Below are positions 43,255 through 51,991 of a stretch of 64,000 bases of DNA, piece by piece (the stretch's first letter is position 1; every line of letters starts with the position of its first letter). Position numbers and translations under genes: made by a program. Under the pieces are notes generated by a model, which ran no database searches, was not told where the DNA came from, and saw nothing but the letters and a program-made list of their open reading frames with translations. The stretch comes from Croceibacter atlanticus HTCC2559 (lineage in GTDB: Bacteria > Bacteroidota > Bacteroidia > Flavobacteriales > Flavobacteriaceae), in assembly GCF_000196315.1 (NCBI RefSeq), contig NC_014230.1, positions 1,570,001 to 1,634,000 on the forward strand. The letters run 5' to 3'.

Positions 43255-44310
43255 ATGAATGTACTAATATTAGGCTTTAGAGACGCCAACCCTTTTTTTG
43301 ATGAAATAGAAAAAGAAAGTTCAACACACTTTACTTACGGTACGATTCAAGATATTAATACAAATTATGATGCCATACTCATACATTGGCCAGAAAAAAT
43401 CTTTAATTGGAAAGAACCATCAATTAGAGATTTAGATACTTTTACTACTTTTCTAAAAACAAGAAAACAAGAAAATTGTCCAATTGTACATTGCTTTCAT
43501 AATGAACGTAGACATTATGGAATGACCTCCAATTTTGAAACGCTCTATAAACTTGTTTGGACTTATGCCGATGTCTTTATACATTTTGGGAGCTATAGTA
43601 AAATGAAGTACGAAAAAATGTATCCAGAAAAAGTACACGAGGTTATTCCTCATCCTTTGTATTTAAATTCATTTTCCAAAATCTCTAAAACTATTGGACG
43701 AAAGCATTTAGAGATTTCAGAAAAAAGTAAAGTGATTTATATTGCGGGAAAACTCAGAAAAAAAGCTGAAAGAGATTTTATTCTAAAAGCATTTGATAAA
43801 CTAGATGTTGAAGACAAATTATTTTTAGGTCATATCTTATTAAAAAATAAGTTTCCAATTGATCTCAGCGCGCGTATTGGCTTGAGAAAATTACTTTCGC
43901 CAATTAAGAAGGTTTATGAGTATTGTGCGAATTTTGATTTACGGAAAAAATTAGCTTCAGAAGATATAAAGTTTTTAGAGACTCCTGTAAATACTAAGGT
44001 TATATCTAATTGTGTTGCAGCTTCGGATGTTGTATTAATACCGAGGTTGGATAGTCTTAATTCTGGTAGTATTTATTTAGGATTTACTTTTAATAAGATG
44101 GTTGTAGGGCCAGCGATAGGGAACATGAAAGAAATTTTGGAAAAGACAGGTGCCTATAGTTTTAATCCTGAGAATATAAATTTACTAGTGAACACATTAA
44201 AAGAAGCTTTAAATGTTAATGAACCTAATTATGGAGTAAATTTGGAAGCAATGTACCCTAAAAATGTTGCAAAAAAATGGGATGAACTTTTTGTTAATTT
44301 AAAACAGTAG
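43255..44310 (+). CDS. Glycosyltransferase, GT-B fold (GT4-like)
   Basis: A 351-residue protein. The N-terminal half has YDAILIHWPEKIFNW, PIVHCFHNERRHYG and WTYADVFIHFGSYSKMKYEKMYPEKVHEVIPHPLY. The C-terminal half has VIYIAGKLRKKAERDFILKAFDKL and ISNCVAASDVVLIPRLDSLNSGSIYLGFTFNKMVVGP, which corresponds to the donor-binding E-x7-E region, although the second Glu is not obvious. Donor unknown. Confidence 0.78.
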   Translation: MNVLILGFRDANPFFDEIEKESSTHFTYGTIQDINTNYDAILIHWPEKIFNWKEPSIRDLDTFTTFLKTRKQENCPIVHCFHNERRHYGMTSNFETLYKLVWTYADVFIHFGSYSKMKYEKMYPEKVHEVIPHPLYLNSFSKISKTIGRKHLEISEKSKVIYIAGKLRKKAERDFILKAFDKLDVEDKLFLGHILLKNKFPIDLSARIGLRKLLSPIKKVYEYCANFDLRKKLASEDIKFLETPVNTKVISNCVAASDVVLIPRLDSLNSGSIYLGFTFNKMVVGPAIGNMKEILEKTGAYSFNPENINLLVNTLKEALNVNEPNYGVNLEAMYPKNVAKKWDELFVNLKQ

Positions 44311-45203
44311 TGTTGTTAATATCAATTATTATTCCTTCTTATAACCGTGCCCATTTAATAGGGGATACCTTAAATAGTATTTTAGATCAAACCTATAAAA
44401 GTTGGGAATGTATAATAGTAGATGATGGTAGTACAGATAACACTTTAGAGATATTAAAAGCCTATCAAGCCAAAGATGAAAGAATACATTTTTATTTAAG
44501 ACCAGAACATAGATTGAAAAGCGCAAACACTTGTCGTAATATTGGAATTGAAAAAAGTAATGGTGATTTTCTACAGTTCCTAGACTCAGATGATTTGCTT
44601 TCTCCCAATAAAATTAAACTACAGTTGCAAGCTATATTAGATACTTCTGATGTTGCTTATGGAGGTTATAGATACTTTAAAAAAATAGAAGATATTGAGG
44701 GTGCAAAGAAAATACCTAAGCCTTATTATAAAAATTATAATACAGGAATTTCATTTTTGGAAGCTTTAGGTAATTCCGGTAGCTTTGTTCCACCGCATGC
44801 ATACTTAGTTAGAAAAAGTTGTGTTTTTAAATCTGGTATGTGGGATGAAACTTTAAAATCTAATCAAGATGGCGAGTTTTTTTGTAGAGTATTACTTAAA
44901 GCTAATTATATAAAATATGTGCCTGATAGTGAAGTGTATTATCGCATACATGATGCACCTAGAGTAAGTAGTTTACATACTCTGAATGCTTTTGAAGAAC
45001 GTATAAGAAGTTGGAAGATTATTCAAAAACATTTAAAGCCCTATGATTTAAATAATGGCTTATATATAAAAAGTGCAAAAAAAAATTTGTTTCGGATGAT
45101 TGTGATTAAGCATCCCAAATTAATTCTTAAAAATTTAATTTTCTTTAGGCAACCATTAATATTCAAGTTAAAAAATAATAGGTTTACGAAAAGAATTCTT
45201 TAA
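44310..45203 (+). CDS. Family 2 glycosyltransferase
   Basis: A 297-residue GT2 with the classical start LISIIIPSYNRAHLIGDTLNSILDQTYKSWECIIVDDGSTDNTLEIL, then RNIGIEKSNGDFLQFLDSDDLL (DSDD metal site), and the acceptor-side region GMWDETLKSNQDGEFFCRVLL. The start is GTG at 44310, overlapping the previous stop as TAGTG. Sugar specificity cannot be predicted. Confidence 0.9.
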   Translation: MLLISIIIPSYNRAHLIGDTLNSILDQTYKSWECIIVDDGSTDNTLEILKAYQAKDERIHFYLRPEHRLKSANTCRNIGIEKSNGDFLQFLDSDDLLSPNKIKLQLQAILDTSDVAYGGYRYFKKIEDIEGAKKIPKPYYKNYNTGISFLEALGNSGSFVPPHAYLVRKSCVFKSGMWDETLKSNQDGEFFCRVLLKANYIKYVPDSEVYYRIHDAPRVSSLHTLNAFEERIRSWKIIQKHLKPYDLNNGLYIKSAKKNLFRMIVIKHPKLILKNLIFFRQPLIFKLKNNRFTKRIL

Positions 45204-45211
45204 CACGACTA

Positions 45212-46042
45212 ATGAACACACCCATGATTTCTATAATTACACCTAGTTACAATAAGGGTGCTTTTCTTGAAGAGGCTTTAAATTCTGTTTTAAGCCAGTC
45301 TTTTAAAGATTGGGAGTGTATTATTATAGATGATGGCAGTACAGATAATACTAGAGAAATAGGAGAACAATGGGCTTTAAATGATAAACGATTTAAATAT
45401 TATTATAAAAAAAATGGTGGAGTAAGTAGTGCTAGAAATTATGCCATAACTAAAGCTTCAGGCACTTACATTTTACCCTTAGATGCAGATGATAATATTC
45501 ACGAAGACTATTTAAGCAAGATTGTTTATGCATTTCAAGAAAATCCAAATTTAAAATTAGTAAGTAGTCGAATACAGAAGTTTGGCTACGCTCATGATGA
45601 ATATGTTTTACCAGAATATAGTTATAAAAGACTTTTATATAGTAATTGTTTTAGTCATTGTTCTGCTTTTAAAAAAATAGACTGGGAAAGAATTGGAGGT
45701 TATGACGAGGAAATCCCATCTTTAGAAGATTGGGAGTTTTGGATACGATTATTAGATGAGAAAAGTGAAGTATTAAAAATACAAGAACTTCTTTTTAATT
45801 ACAGAAAACATAAAACTAATTCCTTGTCAAATAGATTTTATTCTGATCCTGATTTTTATTTTGAGATGTATGACTTAGTTTATAAGAAAAACAAGATTCT
45901 CTATGATGCTTATTTTCCAAGACCAATAATTGCTTTTCAGCATCGTGAAGAATTATTGGCTTTTAACAATAAAATAAAAAATACATTAGTCTTTAAGATT
46001 TACACATTTTTAAAAAAGACAAAAAAAAAGTTAGGTTTTTAG
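45212..46042 (+). CDS. Family 2 glycosyltransferase
   Basis: A 276-residue GT2: MISIITPSYNKGAFLEEALNSVLSQSFKDWECIIIDDGSTDNT, SSARNYAITKASGTYILPLDADDNIH, and GGYDEEIPSLEDWEFWIRLL. It follows the previous GT2 by 8 bases and is related to it over the first 110 residues, suggesting local duplication and divergence. The C-terminus is Lys-rich and may touch the membrane. Confidence 0.9.
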   Translation: MNTPMISIITPSYNKGAFLEEALNSVLSQSFKDWECIIIDDGSTDNTREIGEQWALNDKRFKYYYKKNGGVSSARNYAITKASGTYILPLDADDNIHEDYLSKIVYAFQENPNLKLVSSRIQKFGYAHDEYVLPEYSYKRLLYSNCFSHCSAFKKIDWERIGGYDEEIPSLEDWEFWIRLLDEKSEVLKIQELLFNYRKHKTNSLSNRFYSDPDFYFEMYDLVYKKNKILYDAYFPRPIIAFQHREELLAFNNKIKNTLVFKIYTFLKKTKKKLGF

Positions 46043-47059
46043 ATGCGAAAAGGCGAAAACATATCCAAGGAACAATCTATCTCATTAAAAGGATTTAACC
46101 ATCGTGTTATCATACCATTATACATTCCTAACGAAGAAGATTATTATAAAGATTCTTGGCAAATTTTTACAATGTGTATAACATCGCTTTTAAATACGAT
46201 AGCTCCACATACTGCAATTTCAATAGTTAGTAATGGATCATCCAAGGAGATAAATTCAAGATTGCTTAATTTTTGCCTAGACAATGATATTGATCAACTC
46301 ATTATTGAAGAACAAAAAATAGGAAAAATCAATAGTATCTTAAGAGTTCTTAAGTTTACAAGAGAACCTTTCGTTACAATTACCGATGCCGATATATTGT
46401 TCTTAAATGGTTGGCTAAATGAAACCTCAAATATATTTCAAGCATTTCCCAAAGCTGCAGCAGTAAGTCCTTTACCTGTATTTAGGACACAAAACCATTA
46501 TACATCTAATATTATATTTGACAACTTGTTTTCTAAGAAATTAAAATTTACAAAAGTTAAAGATCCTGAGGGTTTAACCAAATTTGCAAAAAGTATAGGA
46601 TGGAGTCGCCTTGATGAAAAGTGGAAAGATTTGATAATGACTATTGGTTCAGATAAAATTAGAGCAGTTGTAGGTTGTAATCATGCAGTCGTGACCTACA
46701 GAACTGAGATCTTTAAAAAACAAACATTTAAATTTGCAGAGTATGCTTTAGGTGGAGAAACAGAAGGCTACTATTTAGATAGGCTTCCTCAGTTATATGA
46801 TGGCTACCGTTTAGCAACGGAAACTACTTTTGCTAGGCATATGGGCAATCAGCTTGATGAGTCAATAATTACTGAATTTAAAACTATTGAAGTCGAAAAA
46901 GTTAATAGTTTCAAAACTGACAATATTTTAAAATATAGACCTTTATCTAATTTTCTGAAAAATATAATTTTTAAAAAGATATTGAATAAAAAATCGATCA
47001 AACGATTAGTGTATTTAAACAAAGGATTACCTTCAAGTAAAATTGAAAATTTTATTTAG
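46043..47059 (+). CDS. Glycosyltransferase-like protein, GT-A fold
   Basis: A 338-residue protein. After HRVIIPLYIPNEEDYYKDSWQIFTMCITSLLNTI comes a GT-A-like core with KINSILRVLKFTREPFVTITDADILFLNGW (DAD at 115-117) and later AVVGCNHAVVTYRTEIF and YALGGETEGYYLDRLP. It starts on the base after the previous stop. Probably transfers a sugar to the growing glycan. No close named family is recognised. Confidence 0.75.
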   Translation: MRKGENISKEQSISLKGFNHRVIIPLYIPNEEDYYKDSWQIFTMCITSLLNTIAPHTAISIVSNGSSKEINSRLLNFCLDNDIDQLIIEEQKIGKINSILRVLKFTREPFVTITDADILFLNGWLNETSNIFQAFPKAAAVSPLPVFRTQNHYTSNIIFDNLFSKKLKFTKVKDPEGLTKFAKSIGWSRLDEKWKDLIMTIGSDKIRAVVGCNHAVVTYRTEIFKKQTFKFAEYALGGETEGYYLDRLPQLYDGYRLATETTFARHMGNQLDESIITEFKTIEVEKVNSFKTDNILKYRPLSNFLKNIIFKKILNKKSIKRLVYLNKGLPSSKIENFI

Positions 47060-47062
47060 CAC

Positions 47063-47845
47063 ATGAAAATATCTGTCGTCATACGGACAAAAAACCAAGA
47101 ACATGAATTGGAGTTTTTATTAAAAAACCTCAAGACACGTTATGACGATGATATTGATGAAATTATAGTTTTGGACAATTTATCCTCAGACAATAGTGAG
47201 AAAATCACCCTACAATATGGCGCAAAATTTATATCTATAAAAAACTTTAGTTATGGTGGTAGCGCTAACATTGCTGCACAATCTGCAAGCCATGATATTG
47301 TCGTTTTGTTTAGTGCACATTCATATCCTGTAAGTCACGATTTTTTCAAGTTAATTAAAACAGCATTTATAGAAAACAAAAATCTAGCTGGAGTACGTTG
47401 CCTTCATAATCCTAATGACTATCAAAATTTTATTAATGGTATTAGCGCAAAAGAGGATCCCAATAAATCGGGACTAGTATTTGCGGGATCGGCGTTTAAT
47501 AAGAAGGTTTGGTTAAAACACCCTTTTAATGAAGATGTTCCCACATTTGAAGATAAAGAATGGACTTTACGAGTGTTAAAAGAAGGATATGATATTGAGT
47601 TAGTTCCTGCCATTTTTTGCTACGATAAAAAACGTACTAAAGCACAAACATATTTCAGATTCAAAAACGACTTAAAGGGTAACTATCAAATATGGGGTAT
47701 TTCGCCAACTTGGAAGGGTGTCTTTTGGGGTTTGTTAAAAGGTGTTTTTAATTTATTTTTCCATTTTTCCCTTGATGCTTATTATCTATTTAAACGTTTT
47801 TTTAGACGTGTAATTTTTCTGATAAATAAACCAACAAAACTTTAA
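47063..47845 (+). CDS. Family 2 glycosyltransferase without a DxD motif
   Basis: A 260-residue GT2-like protein: KISVVIRTKNQEHELEFLLKNLKTRYDDDIDEIIVLDNLSSDNSEKI, then SYGGSANIAAQSASHDIVVLFSAHSYPVSHDFF. The expected DxD position reads SAHSYP, a variant I recall in some rhamnosyltransferase-like GT2 proteins. FEDKEWTLRVLKEGYDIELVP follows. The C-terminal 50 residues are hydrophobic and aromatic and may lie on the membrane. Confidence 0.82.
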   Translation: MKISVVIRTKNQEHELEFLLKNLKTRYDDDIDEIIVLDNLSSDNSEKITLQYGAKFISIKNFSYGGSANIAAQSASHDIVVLFSAHSYPVSHDFFKLIKTAFIENKNLAGVRCLHNPNDYQNFINGISAKEDPNKSGLVFAGSAFNKKVWLKHPFNEDVPTFEDKEWTLRVLKEGYDIELVPAIFCYDKKRTKAQTYFRFKNDLKGNYQIWGISPTWKGVFWGLLKGVFNLFFHFSLDAYYLFKRFFRRVIFLINKPTKL

Positions 47846-47902
47846 AGTATAAAGTTTCCATAACTATAAAATTGGAGTTAAATCTCACAAAAATTTCTAT
47901 TA

Positions 47903-48982
47903 TTGCTATATATTATATACCCATACCGAAATAGAGAATTAAAAAGAATAGAAAATTCATTAAATTCTTTAAAAAATCAAACTAATAAAAGTTTTACGGT
48001 ATACTTTGTAGATTCAGGAACAGAACATACTTTAGCTAAAGATGTTGAGAATCTAGTTAATACTTATGATTTTGTTACATATGTCTACCATAATACTCAG
48101 CACCAACCTTGGAATAAATCCCGAACATTAAATAGCGCAATTAAAAGTTTGGATGGTGGCTTTTGCTTCGTTGCAGATGTAGATATGATATTTAGGAATG
48201 ATTTTGTGGAAATAGCTAATCAACTTCAAAAACCAAATAAGGCAACTTATTTTAAAGTCGGTTTTTTAGATCAAGTTGAAACTCAAAGAGACAAAGAGTT
48301 TGAACATTGCAACATCAAATTTGAAAGCACGTCTGAAGCTACTGGCCTTACAATGTTTCCAGTCGAAAACTTAAAAAAAATACATGGTTTCGATGAGTTT
48401 TACCACTTTTGGGGAAGTGAAGATACAGATGTGCATGTGCGTTTAAAACATAGTGGCTGTGATGTCCAATTTTATGATAAGGATATATTAATGTTACACC
48501 AATGGCATGAATCTTACCGAATAAAAGAACAGGATAAACTTACAAAAGAGCTTCAATTGTCGCATATAGTTAGACTAAATTATCGCCACCTAAACCATGC
48601 AAATGATTCAAAGAGGACTATAGTAAATAAAAGCACTTGGGGAAATATAATGACTAAATCTCAGTTTCAAGAGTTGGAAACTTGTGATACAGAAATGACA
48701 TCAATATTAAATACCTTAGACCGCATTCAGCATTTTTTATATGTAGAATTGCACAATTTAGAACCTGGTATTTATAGATTTAGATTCTATTCCAATTCTT
48801 CAGAAAAAAGTTTGAAACAGAAAATCAAAAAACATCTTGGTAAAGAGAACGAAGTTTTCCTCACAATGAAAGAAGTGAACGATATGGTTTTACTGCACAT
48901 TATAAGTTTTTATCGCAATAAACCTTATACATATAAAGTAAATGATAAGCTACAAGAGCTTTATTTGACCATAACACTATGA
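47903..48982 (+). CDS. Glycosyltransferase with galactosyltransferase-like C-terminal region
   Basis: A 359-residue GT-A protein: YIIYPYRNRELKRIENSLNSLKNQT, FCFVADVDMIFRNDF (DVD), and the Glyco_transf_7C-like block GFDEFYHFWGSEDTDVHVRLKHSGCDVQFYDKDI. The start is uncertain: upstream the frame is open only to a stop at 47879 and offers no ATG, so the TTG at 47903 is used. The last 100 residues are not part of the recognised fold. It overlaps the NeuA-like gene by ATGA. Confidence 0.8.
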   Translation: MLYIIYPYRNRELKRIENSLNSLKNQTNKSFTVYFVDSGTEHTLAKDVENLVNTYDFVTYVYHNTQHQPWNKSRTLNSAIKSLDGGFCFVADVDMIFRNDFVEIANQLQKPNKATYFKVGFLDQVETQRDKEFEHCNIKFESTSEATGLTMFPVENLKKIHGFDEFYHFWGSEDTDVHVRLKHSGCDVQFYDKDILMLHQWHESYRIKEQDKLTKELQLSHIVRLNYRHLNHANDSKRTIVNKSTWGNIMTKSQFQELETCDTEMTSILNTLDRIQHFLYVELHNLEPGIYRFRFYSNSSEKSLKQKIKKHLGKENEVFLTMKEVNDMVLLHIISFYRNKPYTYKVNDKLQELYLTITL

Positions 48983-49662
48983 AAAAAAGCGTAGGCTTCA
49001 TACCATTACGAAAAGGATCGAAAGGAATACCTGGTAAAAACAAAAAAGATTTGGCAGGAAAACCCTTGTATCAATGGGTTTTAGATGAAGCTATACAATC
49101 TAATTTAGATGAGGTTTTTGTTTTCACAGATGATGAGGGAATATTTAACGATGTGTCTCAAAATTATGCATCAACAAAAGTAAAGGCGTTACCACGATCA
49201 CAAAAAAGTGCATCAGACACTGCATCAACTGAATTTGCTATGATAGAATTTGCTAAACAAATAGAGTATGATTTTGATATTATTTGTTTATTACAAGCAA
49301 CTTCACCGCTAACAACTACTAAAGATATTAATGCTGCATTAGTAAAAATGGAAAATGTAGAAATAGATAGTTTGGTTTCTGTAGTAAGAACACACCGCTT
49401 TATTTGGAATGAAGATGGTACACCTCAAAATTATGATATTTATAACAGACCAAGACGTCAAGACTTTAATGGGCTGTTAATTGAAAATGGTGCTATATAC
49501 TGTACAACGCAAAGTACTTTAAAGAGTTTTAGTAATAGATTGGGTGGCAATATAGAATTATTAGAAATGAAAGAAGAATCTTTAATGGAGATAGACAGTA
49601 TTACAGATTGGAAAATTATTGAACAGTTATTATTAATTAAAAACAGTAACGTAAAACTATAA
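48979..49662 (+). CDS. Acylneuraminate cytidylyltransferase family protein (NeuA-like)
   Basis: Activates nonulosonic or 3-deoxy sugar acids as CMP derivatives. The 227 residues begin SVGFIPLRKGSKGIPGKNKKDLAGKPLYQWVLDEAI, the family's nucleotide-binding signature, followed by LPRSQKSASDTASTEFAMIEF, ICLLQATSPLTTTKDINAAL and IENGAIYCTTQSTL. The exact sugar is not determined by these motifs. The NeuB-like gene follows 45 bases later, making a synthesis and activation pair. Confidence 0.88.
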   Translation: MKKSVGFIPLRKGSKGIPGKNKKDLAGKPLYQWVLDEAIQSNLDEVFVFTDDEGIFNDVSQNYASTKVKALPRSQKSASDTASTEFAMIEFAKQIEYDFDIICLLQATSPLTTTKDINAALVKMENVEIDSLVSVVRTHRFIWNEDGTPQNYDIYNRPRRQDFNGLLIENGAIYCTTQSTLKSFSNRLGGNIELLEMKEESLMEIDSITDWKIIEQLLLIKNSNVKL

Positions 49663-49680
49663 CTTAAAATTTCAAAACTT

Positions 49681-49688
49681 TACATTTG
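49681..49688 (+). promoter_or_regulatory. Internal -7 element before the NeuB-like gene
   Basis: TACATTTG fits TAnnTTTG exactly, 19 bases before the ATG at 49708, in a 45-bp gap that is one of the few real gaps in the locus. No TTTG -33 is seen, so an internal promoter is only possible. Confidence 0.35.
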
Positions 49689-49707
49689 TAACCTAACCAA
49701 ATATGTA

Positions 49708-50583
49708 ATGACTAACTACAATGCCCCTTTTGTAATTGCCGAAATAGGCTGTAATCATAAAGGTAATTTAGAAACAGCTAAAGAGCTTATTAAGGTTGCT
49801 AAAATATTTTGTAATGCAGATGCTGTTAAATTTCAAAAGCGTCACAATATAGAGTTGCTTACGAAAGAACAATATAACGCACCGCACCCAAACCCTATTA
49901 ATTCTTATGGCGACACTTATGGTGCACATCGTGAATTTTTAGAATTTTCTCTAGAACAACATAAAGAGTTAAAAGACTACTGCGAATCTTTGGAGATAGT
50001 TTATTCTTGTTCTGTATGGGATACTACATCTGCAAAGGAGGTTTCAAGTTTAAATCCTCAGTTTATAAAAATACCTTCGGCTTGTAATAATCACTACAAA
50101 ATGTTGGCCTGGCTTTGCGATAACTATAAAGGAGAAATTCATATTTCAACAGGTATGACAACGGCCAATGAAATTGAAGAGATTGTTAGTTTTTTTGAAG
50201 AGCATAAACGCCAACAAGATTTAGTACTTTATAATTGTACTTCAGGATATCCTGTACCTTTTGAGGATGTATGTCTTTTAGATATCGTAACCTTAAAAGA
50301 AAAATATGGCAAACGGATTAAGCATATTGGGTTTTCTGGACATCATTTAGGAATAGCAGTTGATGTTGCTGCGTATACCTTAGGAGCTCATATTATAGAG
50401 CGTCATTATACATTAGACAGAACTTGGAAAGGCACAGACCATGCTGCATCTTTAGAACCTATGGGTTTAAGAAAATTATCTCGTGATCTTAAAGCGGTGC
50501 ACAAAACATTAACGCATAAATCACAAGATATTCTTCCTATTGAAAGGGTACAACGCGATAAGCTGAAGTATAGAAAGGATTAA
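49708..50583 (+). CDS. Sialic acid synthase family protein lacking the SAF domain (NeuB-like)
   Basis: Condenses phosphoenolpyruvate with a sugar to give a 3-deoxy-2-keto sugar acid. The barrel is complete: FVIAEIGCNHKGNLETAKELIKVAKIFCNADAVKFQKRHN, SVWDTTSAKEVSSLNPQFIKIPSACNNHY, HISTGMTTANEIEEIV, YNCTSGYPVPFEDVCLLDI, IGFSGHHLGIAVDVAAYTLGAHIIERHYTLDRTWKGTDHAASLEP. The chain ends at residue 291 (RVQRDKLKYRKD), where NeuB-type enzymes of about 340 residues continue into the C-terminal SAF (antifreeze-like) domain. No frame carrying a SAF domain follows; the next ATG starts another protein. Substrate could be a hexose or N-acetylhexosamine, free or phosphorylated. Confidence 0.87.
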   Translation: MTNYNAPFVIAEIGCNHKGNLETAKELIKVAKIFCNADAVKFQKRHNIELLTKEQYNAPHPNPINSYGDTYGAHREFLEFSLEQHKELKDYCESLEIVYSCSVWDTTSAKEVSSLNPQFIKIPSACNNHYKMLAWLCDNYKGEIHISTGMTTANEIEEIVSFFEEHKRQQDLVLYNCTSGYPVPFEDVCLLDIVTLKEKYGKRIKHIGFSGHHLGIAVDVAAYTLGAHIIERHYTLDRTWKGTDHAASLEPMGLRKLSRDLKAVHKTLTHKSQDILPIERVQRDKLKYRKD

Positions 50584-50593
50584 ACCTCAACAT

Positions 50594-51982
50594 ATGAGCA
50601 AGAAAATATTTGTCTTATTTCCAGATGGTGTGGGGCTCCGAAATTTTGCGTTCACAAATTTCAAGGAAATTGGTGAAGATTCAGGTTTCGAAGTAATGTA
50701 TTGGAATAATTCGATATTTCCATTAAAAGATAAACTCGGTTATGATGAAGTGGTTATTGAAAACCGAAGCATACATCCTAAAACAGGAACACTTAATAGA
50801 GCTAGAAAACGAGTTGAGCTTGCATTGTCTAAAAAACGATTTAACGACAATGTGTATCCTACCTATCGATTTCCGCTTAGTTTTAAAACTCTAAGGGCAA
50901 CACTAAAGAGCCTTTTTGTAAAATATCATGAAGTGACTCGTGCAACTCCTAAAGGATGGCAAAACCTTATGGATGAGATGTTCACTGCAGAACGCTCTAC
51001 ACAACGATATAAAGATTGTAAAGCACAGTTAGTAGAGCATCAACCAGATCTTGTATTTTGTACGACACAACGCTCTACACAAGCTATTGCCCCGATGCTG
51101 GCAGCTCAAGATTTAGGTATTCCTACTGTGTGTTGGGTGTATAGTTGGGATAATGTTCCTAAGGGTATGAGTACTATTGAAGCAGATCATTATATTGTTT
51201 GGTCGCAATTAATGAAAGATGAACTTTTAAAGTATTATCCAAAAACCAATCCAAATCAAATTACGATTACTGGGACACCACAATTTGAACCTCATTACGA
51301 TACCAAGTTATTACAAGCTCGAGATCAATTTTTTAGTGACCATAATTTAGATAGCGATAAGCGTTATATCTGTTTTTCGGGAGACGATGAAACAACATCG
51401 CCATTAGACCAATTTTACCTAGAAGACGTTGCTAAAGCTGTAAGGCAACTTAATACAGAAGGCTATAATCTGGGTATCATATTTAGAAAAGTTCCAGTTG
51501 ATTTTTCTGGGCGTTATGATGAAGTTTTGAAAAATTATTCAAATGAAATTATTGCTATAGATCCACTTTGGGAACCAATGGGTAACCAATGGAATATGGT
51601 AATGCCAACAAAAGAAGATTTTAAGTTGTTAGTTAATACCTGTCATCATAGTGATTTAGTTGTTAATATATGCTCGAGTATGGTATTCGATTTTGCAATA
51701 CATGATAAACCTTGCATTTATCCAAATTACGAACAACCACAATTAAAAAAAGGAGTGCGTGATATAGGTCAAAACTATAATTATGTGCACTTTAGAACGA
51801 TGCCTAAAGATGCAGTTGTTTGGGCTCTAAATAAAGCTGAAATTTATACAGGAATTAAATCAATATTAGATGGTGCAGTTAATCCAGCTCCAATAGCTAA
51901 AGAATGGTTTAAAGTTATAAATCAACATCCTTGTAATATGGCAAGTGAGCGTATTTGGGAAGCATTAAAAGATTTCACCTAA
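50594..51982 (+). CDS. Large glycosyltransferase-like protein (GT-B?), unrecognised family
   Basis: A 462-residue soluble protein. Features suggesting GT-B are a Rossmann-like start KKIFVLFPDGVGLRNFAFTNF, DLVFCTTQRSTQAIAPMLAAQDLGIPTVCWVYSWDNVPKGM, YIVWSQLMKDELLKYYP, and a C-terminal half with YICFSGDDETTSP and SDLVVNICSSMVFDFAIHDKPCIYPNY. The last resembles the donor site of CDP-glycerol and polysialyl-type transferases (SSxxxDF). It directly follows the NeuB-like gene by 10 bases, so it is the best candidate for transferring the CMP-activated sugar, which is inference from position. Confidence 0.65.
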   Translation: MSKKIFVLFPDGVGLRNFAFTNFKEIGEDSGFEVMYWNNSIFPLKDKLGYDEVVIENRSIHPKTGTLNRARKRVELALSKKRFNDNVYPTYRFPLSFKTLRATLKSLFVKYHEVTRATPKGWQNLMDEMFTAERSTQRYKDCKAQLVEHQPDLVFCTTQRSTQAIAPMLAAQDLGIPTVCWVYSWDNVPKGMSTIEADHYIVWSQLMKDELLKYYPKTNPNQITITGTPQFEPHYDTKLLQARDQFFSDHNLDSDKRYICFSGDDETTSPLDQFYLEDVAKAVRQLNTEGYNLGIIFRKVPVDFSGRYDEVLKNYSNEIIAIDPLWEPMGNQWNMVMPTKEDFKLLVNTCHHSDLVVNICSSMVFDFAIHDKPCIYPNYEQPQLKKGVRDIGQNYNYVHFRTMPKDAVVWALNKAEIYTGIKSILDGAVNPAPIAKEWFKVINQHPCNMASERIWEALKDFT

Positions 51983-51991
51983 TCAATACAT

